64,000 bases of DNA from the NCBI GenBank assembly GCA_025766275.1, contig JAFKAC010000092.1:124001-188000 (forward strand), in the 5' to 3' direction. The stretch comes from Lactarius indigo. Its lineage: Eukaryota > Basidiomycota > Agaricomycetes > Russulales > Russulaceae. Both the position numbers and the translations under genes were made by a program. Positions 38,828 through 51,200 of the stretch are shown here, in pieces (position 1 is the stretch's first letter; each line of letters begins with the position of its first letter). Under the pieces are notes generated by a model. The model searched no databases. It was not told the origin of the DNA and saw only the letters and a program-made list of their open reading frames with translations.

Positions 38828-41800
38828 CTAAAGCAACACCGGAAACGTACCCTGACCTTGACTGTCACAAGCATTTTCATCGGCACTACACCTAAGAAGC
38901 AACTCGACCATTTCTAGATGACCTCTCCGTTGCGCGAGAAGTAATGCGGTCTGCCCGTCATTGTCCAGGGCTTGAATATTGGCACCACGCCGAAACAGCA
39001 AGCGTGTCACCTCCATATCCCCTTTCAACACTGCGCAGTGCAACGGGGTCTGCCCAGCATTGTCCTGAACTTGAACATCTGATCCGCTCCGAAGCAGCAC
39101 GCGGATCATTTCCAGATTCCCTCCGAGCGCTGCACACCATAATGGGGTCTGCTGGTCTGTATTCTGGGAGTTCACATCGGCCCCATGCGCGAGGAGCTGC
39201 GCGGCTATCTCCGAATGACCCTTCATCGCCGCAAGATGCAATGCAGTCTCCCCGCTTCTATCCCGGGCTTGAATGTTTGCGCCGTTCCGGAGTAGCAAGC
39301 TGGTCGTGTTCAGATTCCCTCCCCGTACCGCACAGAACAACGGGGTCTGCTGTTTCACATTACGTGCATTCGCATCGGCACCATGCGCTAGGAGTTGCAT
39401 GGCAACCTCTGAATAGCCTCCACTCACTGCAAGATGCAACGCAGTCTGCCTATTTTCGTCCCTCGCTTGAACGTCTGTGGTGTGCCGAAGCAACAAGCGC
39501 GTCACCCTACCATACCCTCTCCACGCTGCACAGTGCAACGGGGTCACTTTTTGCGTGGTCTGGGCATTTGTGTCGACACCATGCTTGAGAAGTAACGCAG
39601 ATATCTCCAAATCTCCTTTCCACGTTGCGAGATGTAACGGAGTCTCCCCATTCCTGTTCCGGGCTTGAACATCAGCTCTGTGCCAAAGCAGCACGCGCGT
39701 GACTTCCAGGCACCCTTCCCACGCTGCACGGTGCAACGGTGTCATCTGTTGCAAGTTCTGAGCATTTGGGTCGGCACCATGCTCGAGAAGTAACGCAGAT
39801 ATCTCCAAATCTCCTTTCCACGTTGCGAGATGTAACGGAGTCTCCCCATCCCTGTTCCGGGCTTGGACATTTGCCCCGTGTCGAAGCAGTACGCGCGTGA
39901 CTTCCAGATGCCCTGTCCACGCTGCACGGTGCAACGGTGTTACCTGTTGCGAGTTCTGAGCATTTGCGTCGGCGCCATGCTCGAGAAGTAGCGTAGCTTC
40001 CACTGGATGGTCAAACGCCACCGCGACAAACAGCGCGGTCTGCCCGTCCTTGTCCCGGAATTGAATATCTGCACGGTGTCGAAGTAACAGGCGTATCACC
40101 TCCGGAAACGCTCCCTGTGACGCGCAGTGCAATGGAGTCTCCTGCATCGTATTCTGTGCGTTCGCATTGACACCATGCTTGAAGAGTAACGTGGCCATCT
40201 CCAAATGACCGTGGCTCGACGCGAGGTGTATTGGGGTTTGCCCATCTTTGTCCCGGGCTTGGATGTCTGCGCCGTGCAGAAGCAGCACGCATGTCGCTTC
40301 CAGATGGCTTCTAGGAACTACACAGAGCAACGGGGTCTGCTGTTCGTTATTCAGGGCATTCGCGTTGGCACCATGCGCAAGGAGCAGCGTGACTAGCTCT
40401 GAATGACCTTTCATCGCCGCGTGATGCAATGCAGTCTGCCCATCCTCATCTTGTGCTCGAACGTCTGCACTGTGCAGAAGCAGCGCGCGCGTTACTCCCA
40501 GATGCCCTCTCTTTGCCGCACGAAGCAGCGGGGTCTTCTGTCTGGCATTCTTGGCATTCACGTTGGCGCCATGCTCGAGAAGTAGCGTGGCTATCTCCAA
40601 GTGACCTTCTTTCGCCGCGGCATGCAAAGGGGTCTGATCGGAAATGCCTTTGTGAAGGACAATTGCGCCGTGTTCGAGGAGAAATTGTGCGACCTTCAGA
40701 TGTCCCTGCGTAGTTGCAGCATGCAATGGAGTAGCACGCCTACCACCCGGGGTATGCACGTCCTGTTGACGCTGGATAACCAGCCATTCCACCGTCTCGC
40801 GGAAGCCGCACAGTGCAGCGTAGTACAGTGGGGTTGCAGTAAATTTTGGAAAGGCGGCCGAACGCCGGCCTTTGTACCACCAACTATCCGCGTCCCACAG
40901 GGAGACCCAGATTGAGAAATATTGCTTGTTTGGGTCGAAGAGGGATTCCATGGCATCTTGGACGTGCGATGAGACGTCCTCGAACTGGGCATGTCTGACC
41001 CAGTGCCGAGCGGCATAGTCTGCGAGGGGCCAGCTAAGGGGCCAGCGTTCGGATACTCGGCTATCGGCCGCAAGTTGGAGAAGGAGACCAAGGCAACCTT
41101 GCACGATGATCATATGGGCGGGCTCGAGAGCGATGTAGTAGCGGGAGACAGATTGTCTTGCTGCTAATAGGCGACTCGATGTTAAGAACTCCCTGACCGA
41201 AAAGTGAGAGAACTGGACAATCCGAGTCTCAGTCCAGTCTTCCACTGGCACAACGGTGATCAGGCTCGAGCATGTATACAGAATAGCGGCTCTGGGGTCT
41301 TCGGGGCGCCATTCTTCTACAAATGTTGGGACCGCTTTCTGGTCAACGCCGAGGTCAATTGCAAGGAACTCAGCTAGCTCCTCGACGCGAAGTGGGCGGG
41401 ATGCGACCGTAATACATTGAAACAGACGACGAGCATATTCCCAATTCTCCTCGTCGATACTCTCTAGTGCTTGTTCGTACGTTCCACCTAGAGTCCCTGG
41501 TAGTTCTTCCAGAGTGCGTCGGATACGTCCAGGAAGACATCGACGTAGCGTATCTAGCTGGCAGAAGACCCAGCGGAACCTAGACGACGTAGATGAGCGT
41601 ACACCATAAAGCAATTTTAAAACGTTGGCGTACATCCCGTCGGCTTTCCGTGAAAGCGTGTCGATTACTAGTTGTTTGTTCTCCGCTGACCACTTTCGCA
41701 TCTTCTGATCCGAGTTGACCATAGCGATGATGTAGTTGGCGATATCCAGATTTTGCCCAGATTCGTCTTGAAGGGACACGCGGTGAGACGACAAAGGGAG

Positions 41801-43654
41801 AAGGATGGTTTCGATGTCTGGTTCTGGACGGCTAGTGACCCCGATATGCAAATCCGGATCGTGGAGTTGGATAAGTTCGTTCAAGAGATGCAGAACGCTT
41901 TCTCGCGGGGATGGTGTGCCAGATTTATTGGGACATTCGTCGATTGCGTCAACGATTATATATATTGGGCCTTGTCTAGGAATTGTGAGCATGTCTTTGA
42001 GGCACTGAGTAAGCGCATCATCGCTGGGCTGTTGTGAGCCGCCATCGTGTTTGGAATATAGAGCAGAAAGGATTTCACAACAACGATCAGACCTAGCGGA
42101 CAGTTGGACAAGAAGAGAAGTGAGTAGTCCACGAACGCCTTTCTTGGCGGTATCCCTGAAATCACAATAGAAGTATGCCAAAGAGGCAAGCCCAGCCTCG
42201 CGCCTGTCTTTGATATATTGTATAATCGCCGAACTGGTCACCAATATCAGTCCGCCTTATCGGGTGAAGGGCGCAGGTAGCACGTACCAGAGGACACTCT
42301 TTCCTGAGCCCGCTATGGAATAAGGTATCCATTAGAGGCGACAACGGTGTAGAGACAGGGAGGTACGTGCGATTTCCGTGGATCCACAAGAGTGAACCCT
42401 TGGCCCTCCAATCGGGAAAAAGGTTTCCATGGATGAACCAAGTAGCAGTCCCATCATGGTGAGCCTTCCACAAGATATTGTGGTTCGTGGATGGATCCGG
42501 AGGCGACAACCACTGCCGTGAGGTCTTTTGCATCTGGTCACCTGTGAGGCAGTCTCAGTCGCAATACGCAGATATCGGGCCATGAAGGGACGACGAACGC
42601 GTCGTTTTATTCATGTCGCTCGCAATTTGTTGCAATATGACTGCCGGTGGCACCCCCAGTTAGTCACGGCGGTAACCTGAACAAACAAACCAAACGTACC
42701 GAGTGCCTTCCGAATGTCATTTTCCTGCGCCTTTCCGTCTAACCAGGTGACGTTGATCACAGCATGCGCAAGAAATGGACCCAGGGCTGCGCACCATCCA
42801 TGACTTCCTTCATACTCTTGACAATATGGTAGGCCACATCCAGGGTCTGCGCTGCGGTGGTTCTAGCTTCCTCTTGGGTGAGTCGGTCAAATCTCTGTAA
42901 CACTAATTCGAGATCATTTTCTCCAAAAAGTTTTTTTCCTAATTTCTCTACAACACATTGAGCCGGTAACATTAACAAGACAGCCTTTCGTACTTACTGA
43001 GACGCCCTTGCTTGACCTGTTTTGTCCCAAGGGCGAGGGTCGAGAGGAGTTCAATCAATATTTTCAGAAGTATTTCAGTCATTGCTGGCGTCGGTGGAAT
43101 ATTGGTATAGATATCGAGGCGTCGAAGAAAGCTTTCCATGAACTCGAAGAGGTCAATAAGTGCATCGTAACTTGCGCTAACATCCTTGATTGCCTGGTGA
43201 TCATTACAATTGTGGACGCTCCGCGCTACGATGCCAAGAAGAAACCCACATTGAGGAGCACGCCAATTCCAGCGAAAATCGCTTGCGCAGGAGGGAATGA
43301 CTATAAAACGATGTCCAAATTCAGCAAATTCGGGCAATATTATTCGTGCGGAAAGCTTCTTGTACGCACCAAACCGACACCCTGACCAGCTAACCCACTG
43401 GTGGACAAAGTATGCAAGAAGTGGACGGTCCGCTTTAGCCACTTCATCACCTTTCCATCATCCCCACGAAACTTATGAAATTTCTGTGCTTCCGTCTGGA
43501 GTACTTCGATGACAGAGTTCGCAGAATCGCAACTCTTGAGCTTAATGGCAAGTTCATGTTCAAGAAGTTTTGTCCCTGCTCGCTCCTCGTATTCCTTCAG
43601 GGCGCTCTCAAAGAGTTCTTGCAGATTAGAAGTGGTGGGCGGTGGCTGAGACAT
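38828..43654 (-). CDS. NLR/STAND protein: Goodbye domain, NACHT NTPase, ankyrin repeats
   Basis: A fungal intracellular receptor-like protein, of a class implicated in non-self recognition and cell death. Exon 1 (from 43,654) starts MSQPPPTTSNLQELFESALK and, with the next exons (SASYDALIDLFEFMESFLRR, TNIPPTPAMTEILLKILIEL, RFDRLTQEEARTTA), matches the Goodbye-type N-terminal domain of STAND proteins. The linker WLSPPDPSTNHNILWKAHHD leads into the NACHT domain. Its Walker A, GNPGSGKS, is rebuilt only if an intron with a GC donor is removed at 42,313-42,370. Walker B is IYIIVDAIDECP, and a VTSRPEPDIE sensor-type motif follows. The last exon (38,828-42,244) ends with about 20 ankyrin repeats. The gene lies between two copies of a duplicated segment. 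Intact except for the unusual donor. Confidence 0.88.
38850..40840 (-). repeat. Ankyrin-repeat coding array with 198-bp double-unit periodicity
   Basis: About 20 consecutive 33-residue units. They alternate between two types: one ending VQARD-N/D-GQ and one ending NANAQN-QQ. The DNA therefore repeats most closely at 198 bp. For example, 39,588-39,667 and 39,786-39,865 are nearly identical over 80 bp. Confidence 0.85.
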
Positions 43655-43974
43655 CGAGGTGGAGACGATTCAAAACAGTTTAGGTCAAGGGATTGAAGCC
43701 GTAGGCAAACAGGAGGGGCAGGGTTCAGGGTTGTCCTAGGATTATCAGTTTGCATATCGGGGACGACACTGGCAGATAGGCGCTCGATGCGGGTAATTTG
43801 CGGCATGAAGCCTTGCCTGAAGCTGGCTGACCCGACACTGCTTTGAGTCGAATCCGCCTTCACTTTCGATAATTTATGTATCTTATGGCTCGCACAGGTG
43901 TTATAGAGTTATCGTCTGAGTCTGGCGTTCGAGTTACTGAAGCTAGGTGTACTGTACAAGATGCCATCTGGTGA

Positions 43975-44006
43975 CTCGGGTGACCCGGGCCACCCGACCC
44001 GAGTTA
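43975..44006. repeat. GC-rich imperfect inverted repeat upstream of the NLR gene
   Basis: The arms actcgggtg and caccc-g-acccgagt flank acccgggc. It lies about 320 bp upstream of the NLR start. A regulatory role is possible but unsupported. Confidence 0.4.
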
Positions 44007-44074
44007 AGGGGTCACGCCTTTGGTCAAGCCCGTGACCAACTACAGTAAGTTACGACCAGTTACGACCAGACCAC

Positions 44075-47000
44075 AACGGCGACGCGTAAGCAAAGATCAG
44101 GCGTCACAGCAATCAGCAGGGGGTAACAGTTGGACCAGGTTCGGGTGCACACCGAGCATAGTTCACTGGCTCGTCTTGCAAGGTATTATATAACAAACTA
44201 AACAAAAAGCTGAAAGCAGGGAAAGTCGCCTACACGCAAGTGTTCACACACACACATAAGGTCCACGTGTCGAATGTACCGGGGGAATAATAGCAATGAC
44301 AATATCAGCAAGAACATAATGAAGCAACGCGCGGATCACGCGAAGAGAAGCACATGTATCAGAATTATGATCGCTGCCCCAAGGAGCAGCTCGCCAGGGG
44401 TGCCGATTAGGATTCGCGTGCGGGCACTCGCGTTCTTGCTAGCGCCCGTGCCCGCGCTCGACGAAGCGGAGGCCGCGGCGCCGGTCCCAGACGGCGTTGC
44501 GGCACCGGCACTGCCCGCATGCGCGCGCACCCAACCAGAGTCGCTAAGCGGCTGGTCCCAGAAGAACCACGGCTCGGCGGGGTAGCCTTGCTCCGAGCGG
44601 GAGAGGAACGCCGCGTACGTGCCTTGCGGGTCTCCGTACACCGCCGCGCCCGCGCCGATGCTGGGGAAGAGCTCGGATGCGGCTTCGTCCTTCGGCGGGA
44701 CGGTCATCGTGAAGTCAATCGCGGCTTTGATCGAGCCTCCCGAGGTAGTGGTCAGATTCCAGGCGTTAAAGCCGAGGTACGCGGCGAGGCGCGCGTTAGT
44801 CTGGATGGACGACGTGGCTCCTGATTAGTGGACGGCACGAGTGGGGGATATTTGAGAGACTGCGGGCTTACGATCATCGCGGCGAGGTTGTAGCACCGGT
44901 AGTGATATGGCCGCGTCCGCTCCGCCTCAAGAGGCTGGGCAGTGCATGTCAGAAGTGAATATAGTTCGAGCTAACGTAGCATACGCACTTGTTCGCCACT
45001 GGCGAGAACCTGATTTTGGTACAGTGTAGAGAAGTACTTATGTAGCGTCGCATTAGCGCCCGTAAGGTCATTTACGAGGATCTGCAGCGATGCGAGCTGG
45101 CTATAATAATACGACCCATGATTGCTGCTGACAGTCAGGATACGGCACCGGAATTATGCGAAGAAGTGACGCACTTTGTTGCCGCAGCCTCCTCTAGCGC
45201 GAGCTTGTTGCTCGTGAGCCATCCAATGTACGTCGTTGTCCAATTCACAAGTCCCGAGTCGATCGTATCCGTCCACTCGGGTGCCTTCCCTGCACGTAGC
45301 ACGAGCACCGCATTGACGACCTTCGCCATACACTTAAGGTCGAGAACACCGGTGTGCGTGCCGGTGTTAGCACCCGGTCCGCGCACCACCTGAGCGTACT
45401 TGAGGTTCGGGTTCATGTAGGTGTCAGGCGCGAGGAACCAGGTGTTGATGAAGCTTGCAACGTTCGAGGAGTACACGGACGAGCCATTGATCTTCCATGC
45501 AAGGGCATTGTAGAGAACCGCATCGGCCATGGCAGAGAAAGCGCCCGTGTTGTTGACCGTGCGGTAATCCGGGTTGAACACACCGTCGCGTGGGACGTAT
45601 GGACATGTGACCCAGACTAGGCACAGGGCAGGAAAACGTCAGTGAGCAAGCATGGCTTTGATCATACGAGAAAGAAAGAGTTACTTTGTTGCGGTGTCAA
45701 TTCCGTGGTATTGCCCACACCCGTGCAGTTTGGCCACCAGCTAATGTATGCCAAGTAAGCATTCGGGGTCAACGAAAGTAAAATTTGAGTCGGACGCACT
45801 ATGGTGACCAACCAAGATAATCGTGTGTATCATTTGACGGCGCAAGAAAAGGCTTTGAAGTTGTGACAGCTAAGAGACCAAGGGCAAGAAGGGATTAATC
45901 TTAAGGAAGAGAAAAAGGGAATGCACGCACACCACGGGCCCTGGGCAGCGAGGGAGTCTGCCCACTGGATGATTGACTCTTGGGCGACGACCGTTGTGGC
46001 GTTCCAATTTTTTCCCAGAATGTAGCTTGGCTCGATAAAGTCATTGTCATAGGAGGAAAATCCGATATTGAGATCAGCTAAGGAGTGGACAGCGAACAAA
46101 GAGAGGACGATGGCGCGAAGAAGCGCCATCAGGGTAATACAAAGGAGCTAGCTAGCTACAAACGAGACGGGGAGGGAGGAGAGAGAGGGGTGTGATCGTT
46201 GCGAGGTTGGGGGAGCAATTGGAGATTAGCGCTCTGCCCCTTTCGTGGACGGTGACAACATGCCGTTCGGATTGACGATAGTCCTGTGAATGCGTGGGCG
46301 CTTGTGTAACTCACTCGTGTCCGGCGACGCGCGACAGGCATTGTCCATCTACAACGCCACGTAATGATTACTCCTACAAGCGATAAATAACCTTCAGAAA
46401 ATACGTATGCGGATGCAGGTGGCAAATGTAGATGAGTCAACCAACGGTGCCATCTCGGCTGGTGCAATTTGAAAGCGCTCATGGTCAGCTGCCAGGCTGA
46501 GCCGAATAATCTGAGAGTTGCTCAAGTAGCTAGGCACTGTAAGGACAAAATGGTCGGGTAGAGACTCATAATCAGGGTACCTACCAGATGGACCTGCTTG
46601 TCCCACAGGTATATGGGAAAGTAGGGGTGGTAGTGGAGGAGCTGCTCCGAGTCACTGTACAACGAAATAGCTTATCCGTGCTCGGGCGAGAACCTCGGGC
46701 GAGAACGTTGGTCTGCGCCTACCATTATGTGGGTTGGTACAATGCCCTCCGGTCGCAGAAAGCTGTGACACTACGGTTCTTATTATCCTGTCTTCGTCGT
46801 TGAGGTAGCTACTCTGGCAATAGCAGGCTAGCTCAGAGGTGTTTCGAACTACATCGTGTGTATAGTACTTATGCGCCTAGCCTCCAATCTGACTTCGTTT
46901 CGGGTCGCGATCCGCCGCCTCTTTCAACGCGCCGACCTCTCCGCGACAGACCGTGAGCCTTTCGGATTTGGTTGGTCCTGAGCCTTTCTCGGACATACGC

Positions 47001-47465
47001 CCGTCCGTGATCATAGTCACGAGAACCCCCGGCCACCCTATGGGTATTGCCACCACCTAATGGCGCACATCTCGCGAAACCACCTTATCTGGAGATCTCT
47101 GCGGTCTAGGGCATACGGAATTCCCACTCTTGGGGACTTGACGTTCACCATTCCTCAGGGTCTTTTCAACGTCCGGGACACGTCGGCGGATGGATTCGAG
47201 CGCCTTACGCATCAGGTCAAGCTGCTCAGTAAAGGGCATGCGGAACATTTCGGTTGTGGGAAGGGCGACGTATGTCCAGTCTATTGGCAACTTAGCGAGG
47301 TCTCCTCCAGGAATCGCATCACAGACGCACCTGGTACAATCCACTTCTCCGCGCCGACATCCTCGGGACGGAACACAACTCGTGGTGTGGCATCGCCCGA
47401 CTCCTCGACCGCCGCGCCGCGCGTGACAATGAGCCTGATAGCCTCCTTGATCCTGCGCTTTAACT
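44075..47465 (-). repeat. Segmental duplication, copy 2
   Basis: Counterpart of 34,890-38,285 in the same orientation. It ends inside the intact gene at 47,057-47,939, so this is the likely source copy. Confidence 0.85.
44336..46129 (-). CDS. Secreted alginate-lyase-like protein, probably GPI-anchored, paralog 2
   Basis: A close paralog of the gene at 35,154-36,934 with the same exon layout. Signal peptide MALLRAIVLSLFAVHSLAD; then IEPSYILGKNWNATTVVAQE, VTCPYVPRDGVFNPDYR, LAWKINGSSVYSSNVASFIN and RGPGANTGTHTGVLDLKCMA. The NHGSYYY motif and the RPYHYR-type block follow. The tail is LLLGAAIIILIHVLLFA. Differences from paralog 1 are mostly single substitutions plus a few extra residues in the Ala/Ser/Gly-rich linker before the tail. 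All exons stay open, so both copies look functional. The 5' and 3' flanks are duplicated too, so both may share regulation. Confidence 0.85.
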
Positions 47466-47939
47466 TGGTGCGCACGGTGGGACCGAGCGTGATGCGCGAA
47501 TTGAACGCAACGACTTGCATCGACATGTCGACGCTGCGCTGTTCTGGCCGCTGAGGGCGAGCTGGGTATGGCCGCGGCACGTAAGGCAAGGAGTACGGCG
47601 CGTCTGGCTTGCTCAGAAACGCTTTTGGGAACGCGTAGAGGTTAAAGTGCTTGCTAACCCAGCGCAGCGTAAGCGCTTGCCGCTGACCGAGGGGGAGGTG
47701 AGCACCGGGGTACGACGGGTCGAAAAGCTCCGAGGTGGGCTGCGGTTTGTACTTGGTGACGAGGGTGAGGCCAGAGCCGGGGGTTGTGTGTCGGAACTTT
47801 GAGGTGGATGTCGTTAGATAGTTCTGTGGAAAGGAAGAGGCATAGTCGGTGCCAAGCGTACATTAACCGATTTTAGAGGGGTTGGGGCCTTGGAAAGATT
47901 TGCGAGCTGTGGATTTTTCAGGCGCGGGATTGCTTGCAT
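47057..47939 (-). CDS. Conserved fungal protein with mitochondrial-type N-terminus, function unknown
   Basis: Three exons can be built cleanly. Exon 1 (47,868-47,939) reads MQAIPRLKNPQLANLSKAPT, a basic and amphipathic start like a mitochondrial presequence. After a 44-nt intron, exon 2 reads SNYLTTSTSKF with GLTLVTKYKPQPTSELFDPS, YALPYVP-type proline-rich text (PYVPRPYPARPQRPEQRS) and VRTKLKRRIKEAIRLIVTRG. After a second short intron come DWTYVALPTTEMFRMPFTEQ and a basic end. The KLKRRIKEAI stretch recalls RNA-binding basic helices such as RnpA, but the match is too short to claim. A LINE tail begins about 70 bp upstream of the start. A truncated copy lies at 37,690-38,285. Confidence 0.7.
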
Positions 47940-48005
47940 GGCCGGGCTTGGTGGCAGAGGAAGCAGATGAAAGGGGCTTGTATGACGTAAGCAAGATTAA
48001 ATCCG

Positions 48006-48045
<40 letters not shown>

Positions 48046-48213
48046 GAGGGGCGCTACTATTCTTGTATCTAGTTACGTGTGGACGCCTAAATACAAGTAC
48101 ATAGAGTGCCAAGTGGCGGGAGATTTGCCATCAGCTCCACTTGGTGCGCTTGGTGCCGGGCCTAAAGGGTGCCGGGATGCGAGGGAAAATGCATTTACGC
48201 ACATCCCCTGGTA

Positions 48214-51200
48214 CAGTCATGGGCCGGTCAGTGAGCCAGCCAAATTTTTTTGGCCTCGGAAAAACTAGATATGATTCTTTATCTCAAAAAAGCATTGTGG
48301 GGGGCTCGTACAGTAATGAATAAATAGATTACTGACCATCATCAGTAAGATATAGGGGGGGATCTGCGTCGATTTAAGGATCTGTAGAAAGTCCATTATC
48401 AGGTAGCAGATGCCTCAGTGAGCCAGTCACATCACGCGTGAAGATTTCGAAATTAGCTGGTTTTGGAAGTGGGGCTAACTATCTACAGTAATACAGTATC
48501 GAACTACGCTCACTTGCTTGCTCACTCGTCATCGTCTTCATTATACATGGGAATTCCGCCATCCTCCTCCTCCTCCTCTTCCTCCTCCATATTTTCCTCA
48601 GCTAGCTTGGGACGTGGAAGGGCTTTCTCATAGCCTTCAAACTTGGGCTTGTTCCACTGTGGACGACGATGTTCATTCTTAGCAAGATCGCGCTCAGCTT
48701 CCCAGGCCTTGACAGCTGTCCGATAACCCAACCTTTTTGCCTCATTACGCTCCTTCCTTGCTGCCTCAAGCTTCTTCCACTCTGCCAGGGCCTCAGTGTG
48801 TTGTGCTCGCCAACACCTTTTCCCCTCCTTCTCCTGTGCTTTCTTCTGCCTCTCCATTTCGTCTTTTTCAACCGCGGCTGCAAAGGCATCACCTGTGAAC
48901 AAGTGTGGCATCCCATCGCTCAAGACCTGGTTCGACTTCTTCCCCTTTGCCTTTGCCTCATTTTCCTCCAAGTGCGACTTGAGTTTCGACGACCAAAGTG
49001 ACTGGAGCACCACATTTGCTTGCATCTCCATCATGGCACATTTGCGGCGGTGATCACGGGCCTTGGACTCCTTGAGAGCATCTCTCAACTGTGATTCTGC
49101 CTCTGTTTCGGGCTCTCTCTCCATCAAGTGGAGGTATCGGCTCTTTGTAGGGGAGATCGTGTATGGGCGGTAACAAGGGATTGACATATTAGAGGTGGGT
49201 GTTTCATGAGTGACGAGAAAGGAGACTGATGTTGCCTCAAGGGCTTTGGTTGCGCTTTGGATGGGGGTAGCTGGCCAGTTCCTTGTGATAGTATCAGCTG
49301 TTACGCTGTCTTCCCCTGGGCCAGTGGTGTTGCTTGTAGCCTGATGAGCGATGATCCTATGGATCATATTGGTAAGGATCATTGTTGGCTCCTCCGCTGG
49401 CAGTGGTAATGGCCCTTCGATAGAGGAGGTTCGGCTAGGGGCCATCATCTTCGCTGTGATTACATCAGGATTAAATGGGACAATTCCTGTCTTCCGAAAC
49501 GCCGCCAGAATGTTTTCCTTGGTTAGGGCCTTTAGGTGGGCATCTGCGTAAACTTTCATGAAGTTCTTCTTCGTCACTTTGACTCCACGCTCCCTTTCAA
49601 AGGTGTCTCTGGCCTCACTCCAGCATCGCTTCAAAACACCAAAAATAACGACGTCCAATCCCTGAAAAAGGTGTGTGGAATGTGATGGGTAGCAGAGCAC
49701 TTCAATGTGGCTTGTGCGTGCATGCTTGATGAAGTCATAGGTATAGTGGGAATTATGGCCATCGACAAGGAGCAATCGGTGCTGTCCATTTGCTTTTTCA
49801 CGGGTCATCTCATCAAATTGCTGTATCCACGCAACACCAATTTCGCCATCAGTGTATCCCTTTTTTTGGTACCCAAGTCTAAGGAGTGCGTCAGCCAATT
49901 GTTTTCATAAAATAGAGAAACTCACGATGCGTTTAAGGGATTCTCTTGCTTCCAGCTTGCCTGATAACCCTCGCCTTTGAAGATTATAGCAGGGGGAAGG
50001 GACGACCCATCTGCACAGATGGTTACAATTGCTGTGGTGTTCTCCCGAGTACCACTGCGCTGCTGGTGCTGAACCTTTTTCCCTGTGGCACCATATACAC
50101 GTTCTCGGGTCCCGATACCCTCCTGAAACCCAGTTTCATCAGTAGCATATATAAGATGGTCAGGTATTGGGTGTTCGTTTCCTTTGATCACTTGTTCCAG
50201 TAAATCGTAGAATGCCTTCTTTGTATGGGGATTTCCTGCCTGAGCCCGAGAATGGTCAAGTGGATGTGACCAGTAGCTGCGGAGTTCATTTCTATGCCTT
50301 GCAACGAAACGTTTCCCCCAGGTCTCTCCAAGGCCTTTGAAGTCAGAACCATAATGTGCTCTGCAGAGCTCCTCTGCATGCTCCTGGATGCGTTTTTGGC
50401 TGAGTGGGAAGCCTTGATTGGAAACTGAGATGGCAAAGTCAATGACAACCTTTTCTTCCTCCTCGCTGAGCCAGCCCTTTTGTGCATTCGACTTTGCCTG
50501 GCTCTTGATCCCCTGGAGTCGTCGTGACAATGTTTGCTTGTCAAGATGGATCTCGACATTGTCCTCTTCCCAACATCTCTTGCTCATCTCCAAGAAAATC
50601 CGCAACCTCCCTTTTCTCTCCTTTTCATCCAAGTTGTCCTGTGAGCGGTACAATTCCACAGCCCTCTCCATCCACCTCTCCTTCACAGCAACGTACTCCC
50701 TCTGCTTCTCTTCTTTTGATTTGGCTCGTCCAACCATGTTTAGGTCATGATGATCCTGGCGAGGAGATATTGCTACAGTGCTATTTCTTTGCTGTTCGTA
50801 AATCCCGCTGCTGATTTATATAATTTACTATATCTGGCTAAAGCATGTATTGAACCTCATTTGGAAAGTGTGATGTGACGGCCCTTATCTCCCCTCCTCA
50901 GTCCCGCTTCACCACAATCCCTATCCTGTGATTCATCACTGATCAATGTGTGTATTAGACTTCTATGACCACCCTTTTCATGATATGTAAAAATAAAAGG
51001 GAGTTTATCAGTGATATTAGGCCACAGCTTGAAAGGATGTGTTTTTTGCGTGTTTTCCGACAATGATTGTGTTCTCAGACAGGATCAGAGGCAGCTATTC
51101 ACTATAAAATATTACAGACAACATGAATTATGTGTCGAAAGTTTTCCCAAGAAATCTCCGAGGCAGATTTGTGGCAGGGTGTTGTGTAAAAGCCCAGTGT

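Noticed and set aside
38850..40840. Regular DNA repeats that could suggest a CRISPR-like or satellite array
   Set aside because: They are in one open frame and encode ankyrin units; the periodicity of 99 and 198 bp is that of the protein repeats.
47420..47560. Calling the KLKRRIKEAI gene the mitochondrial RNase P protein
   Set aside because: The similarity is one short basic helix; the rest of the protein does not fit.
48011..48044. 34-nt T run as a sequencing artefact or terminator
   Set aside because: It lies exactly where the minus-strand LINE should end, so it is best read as its poly(A) tail.
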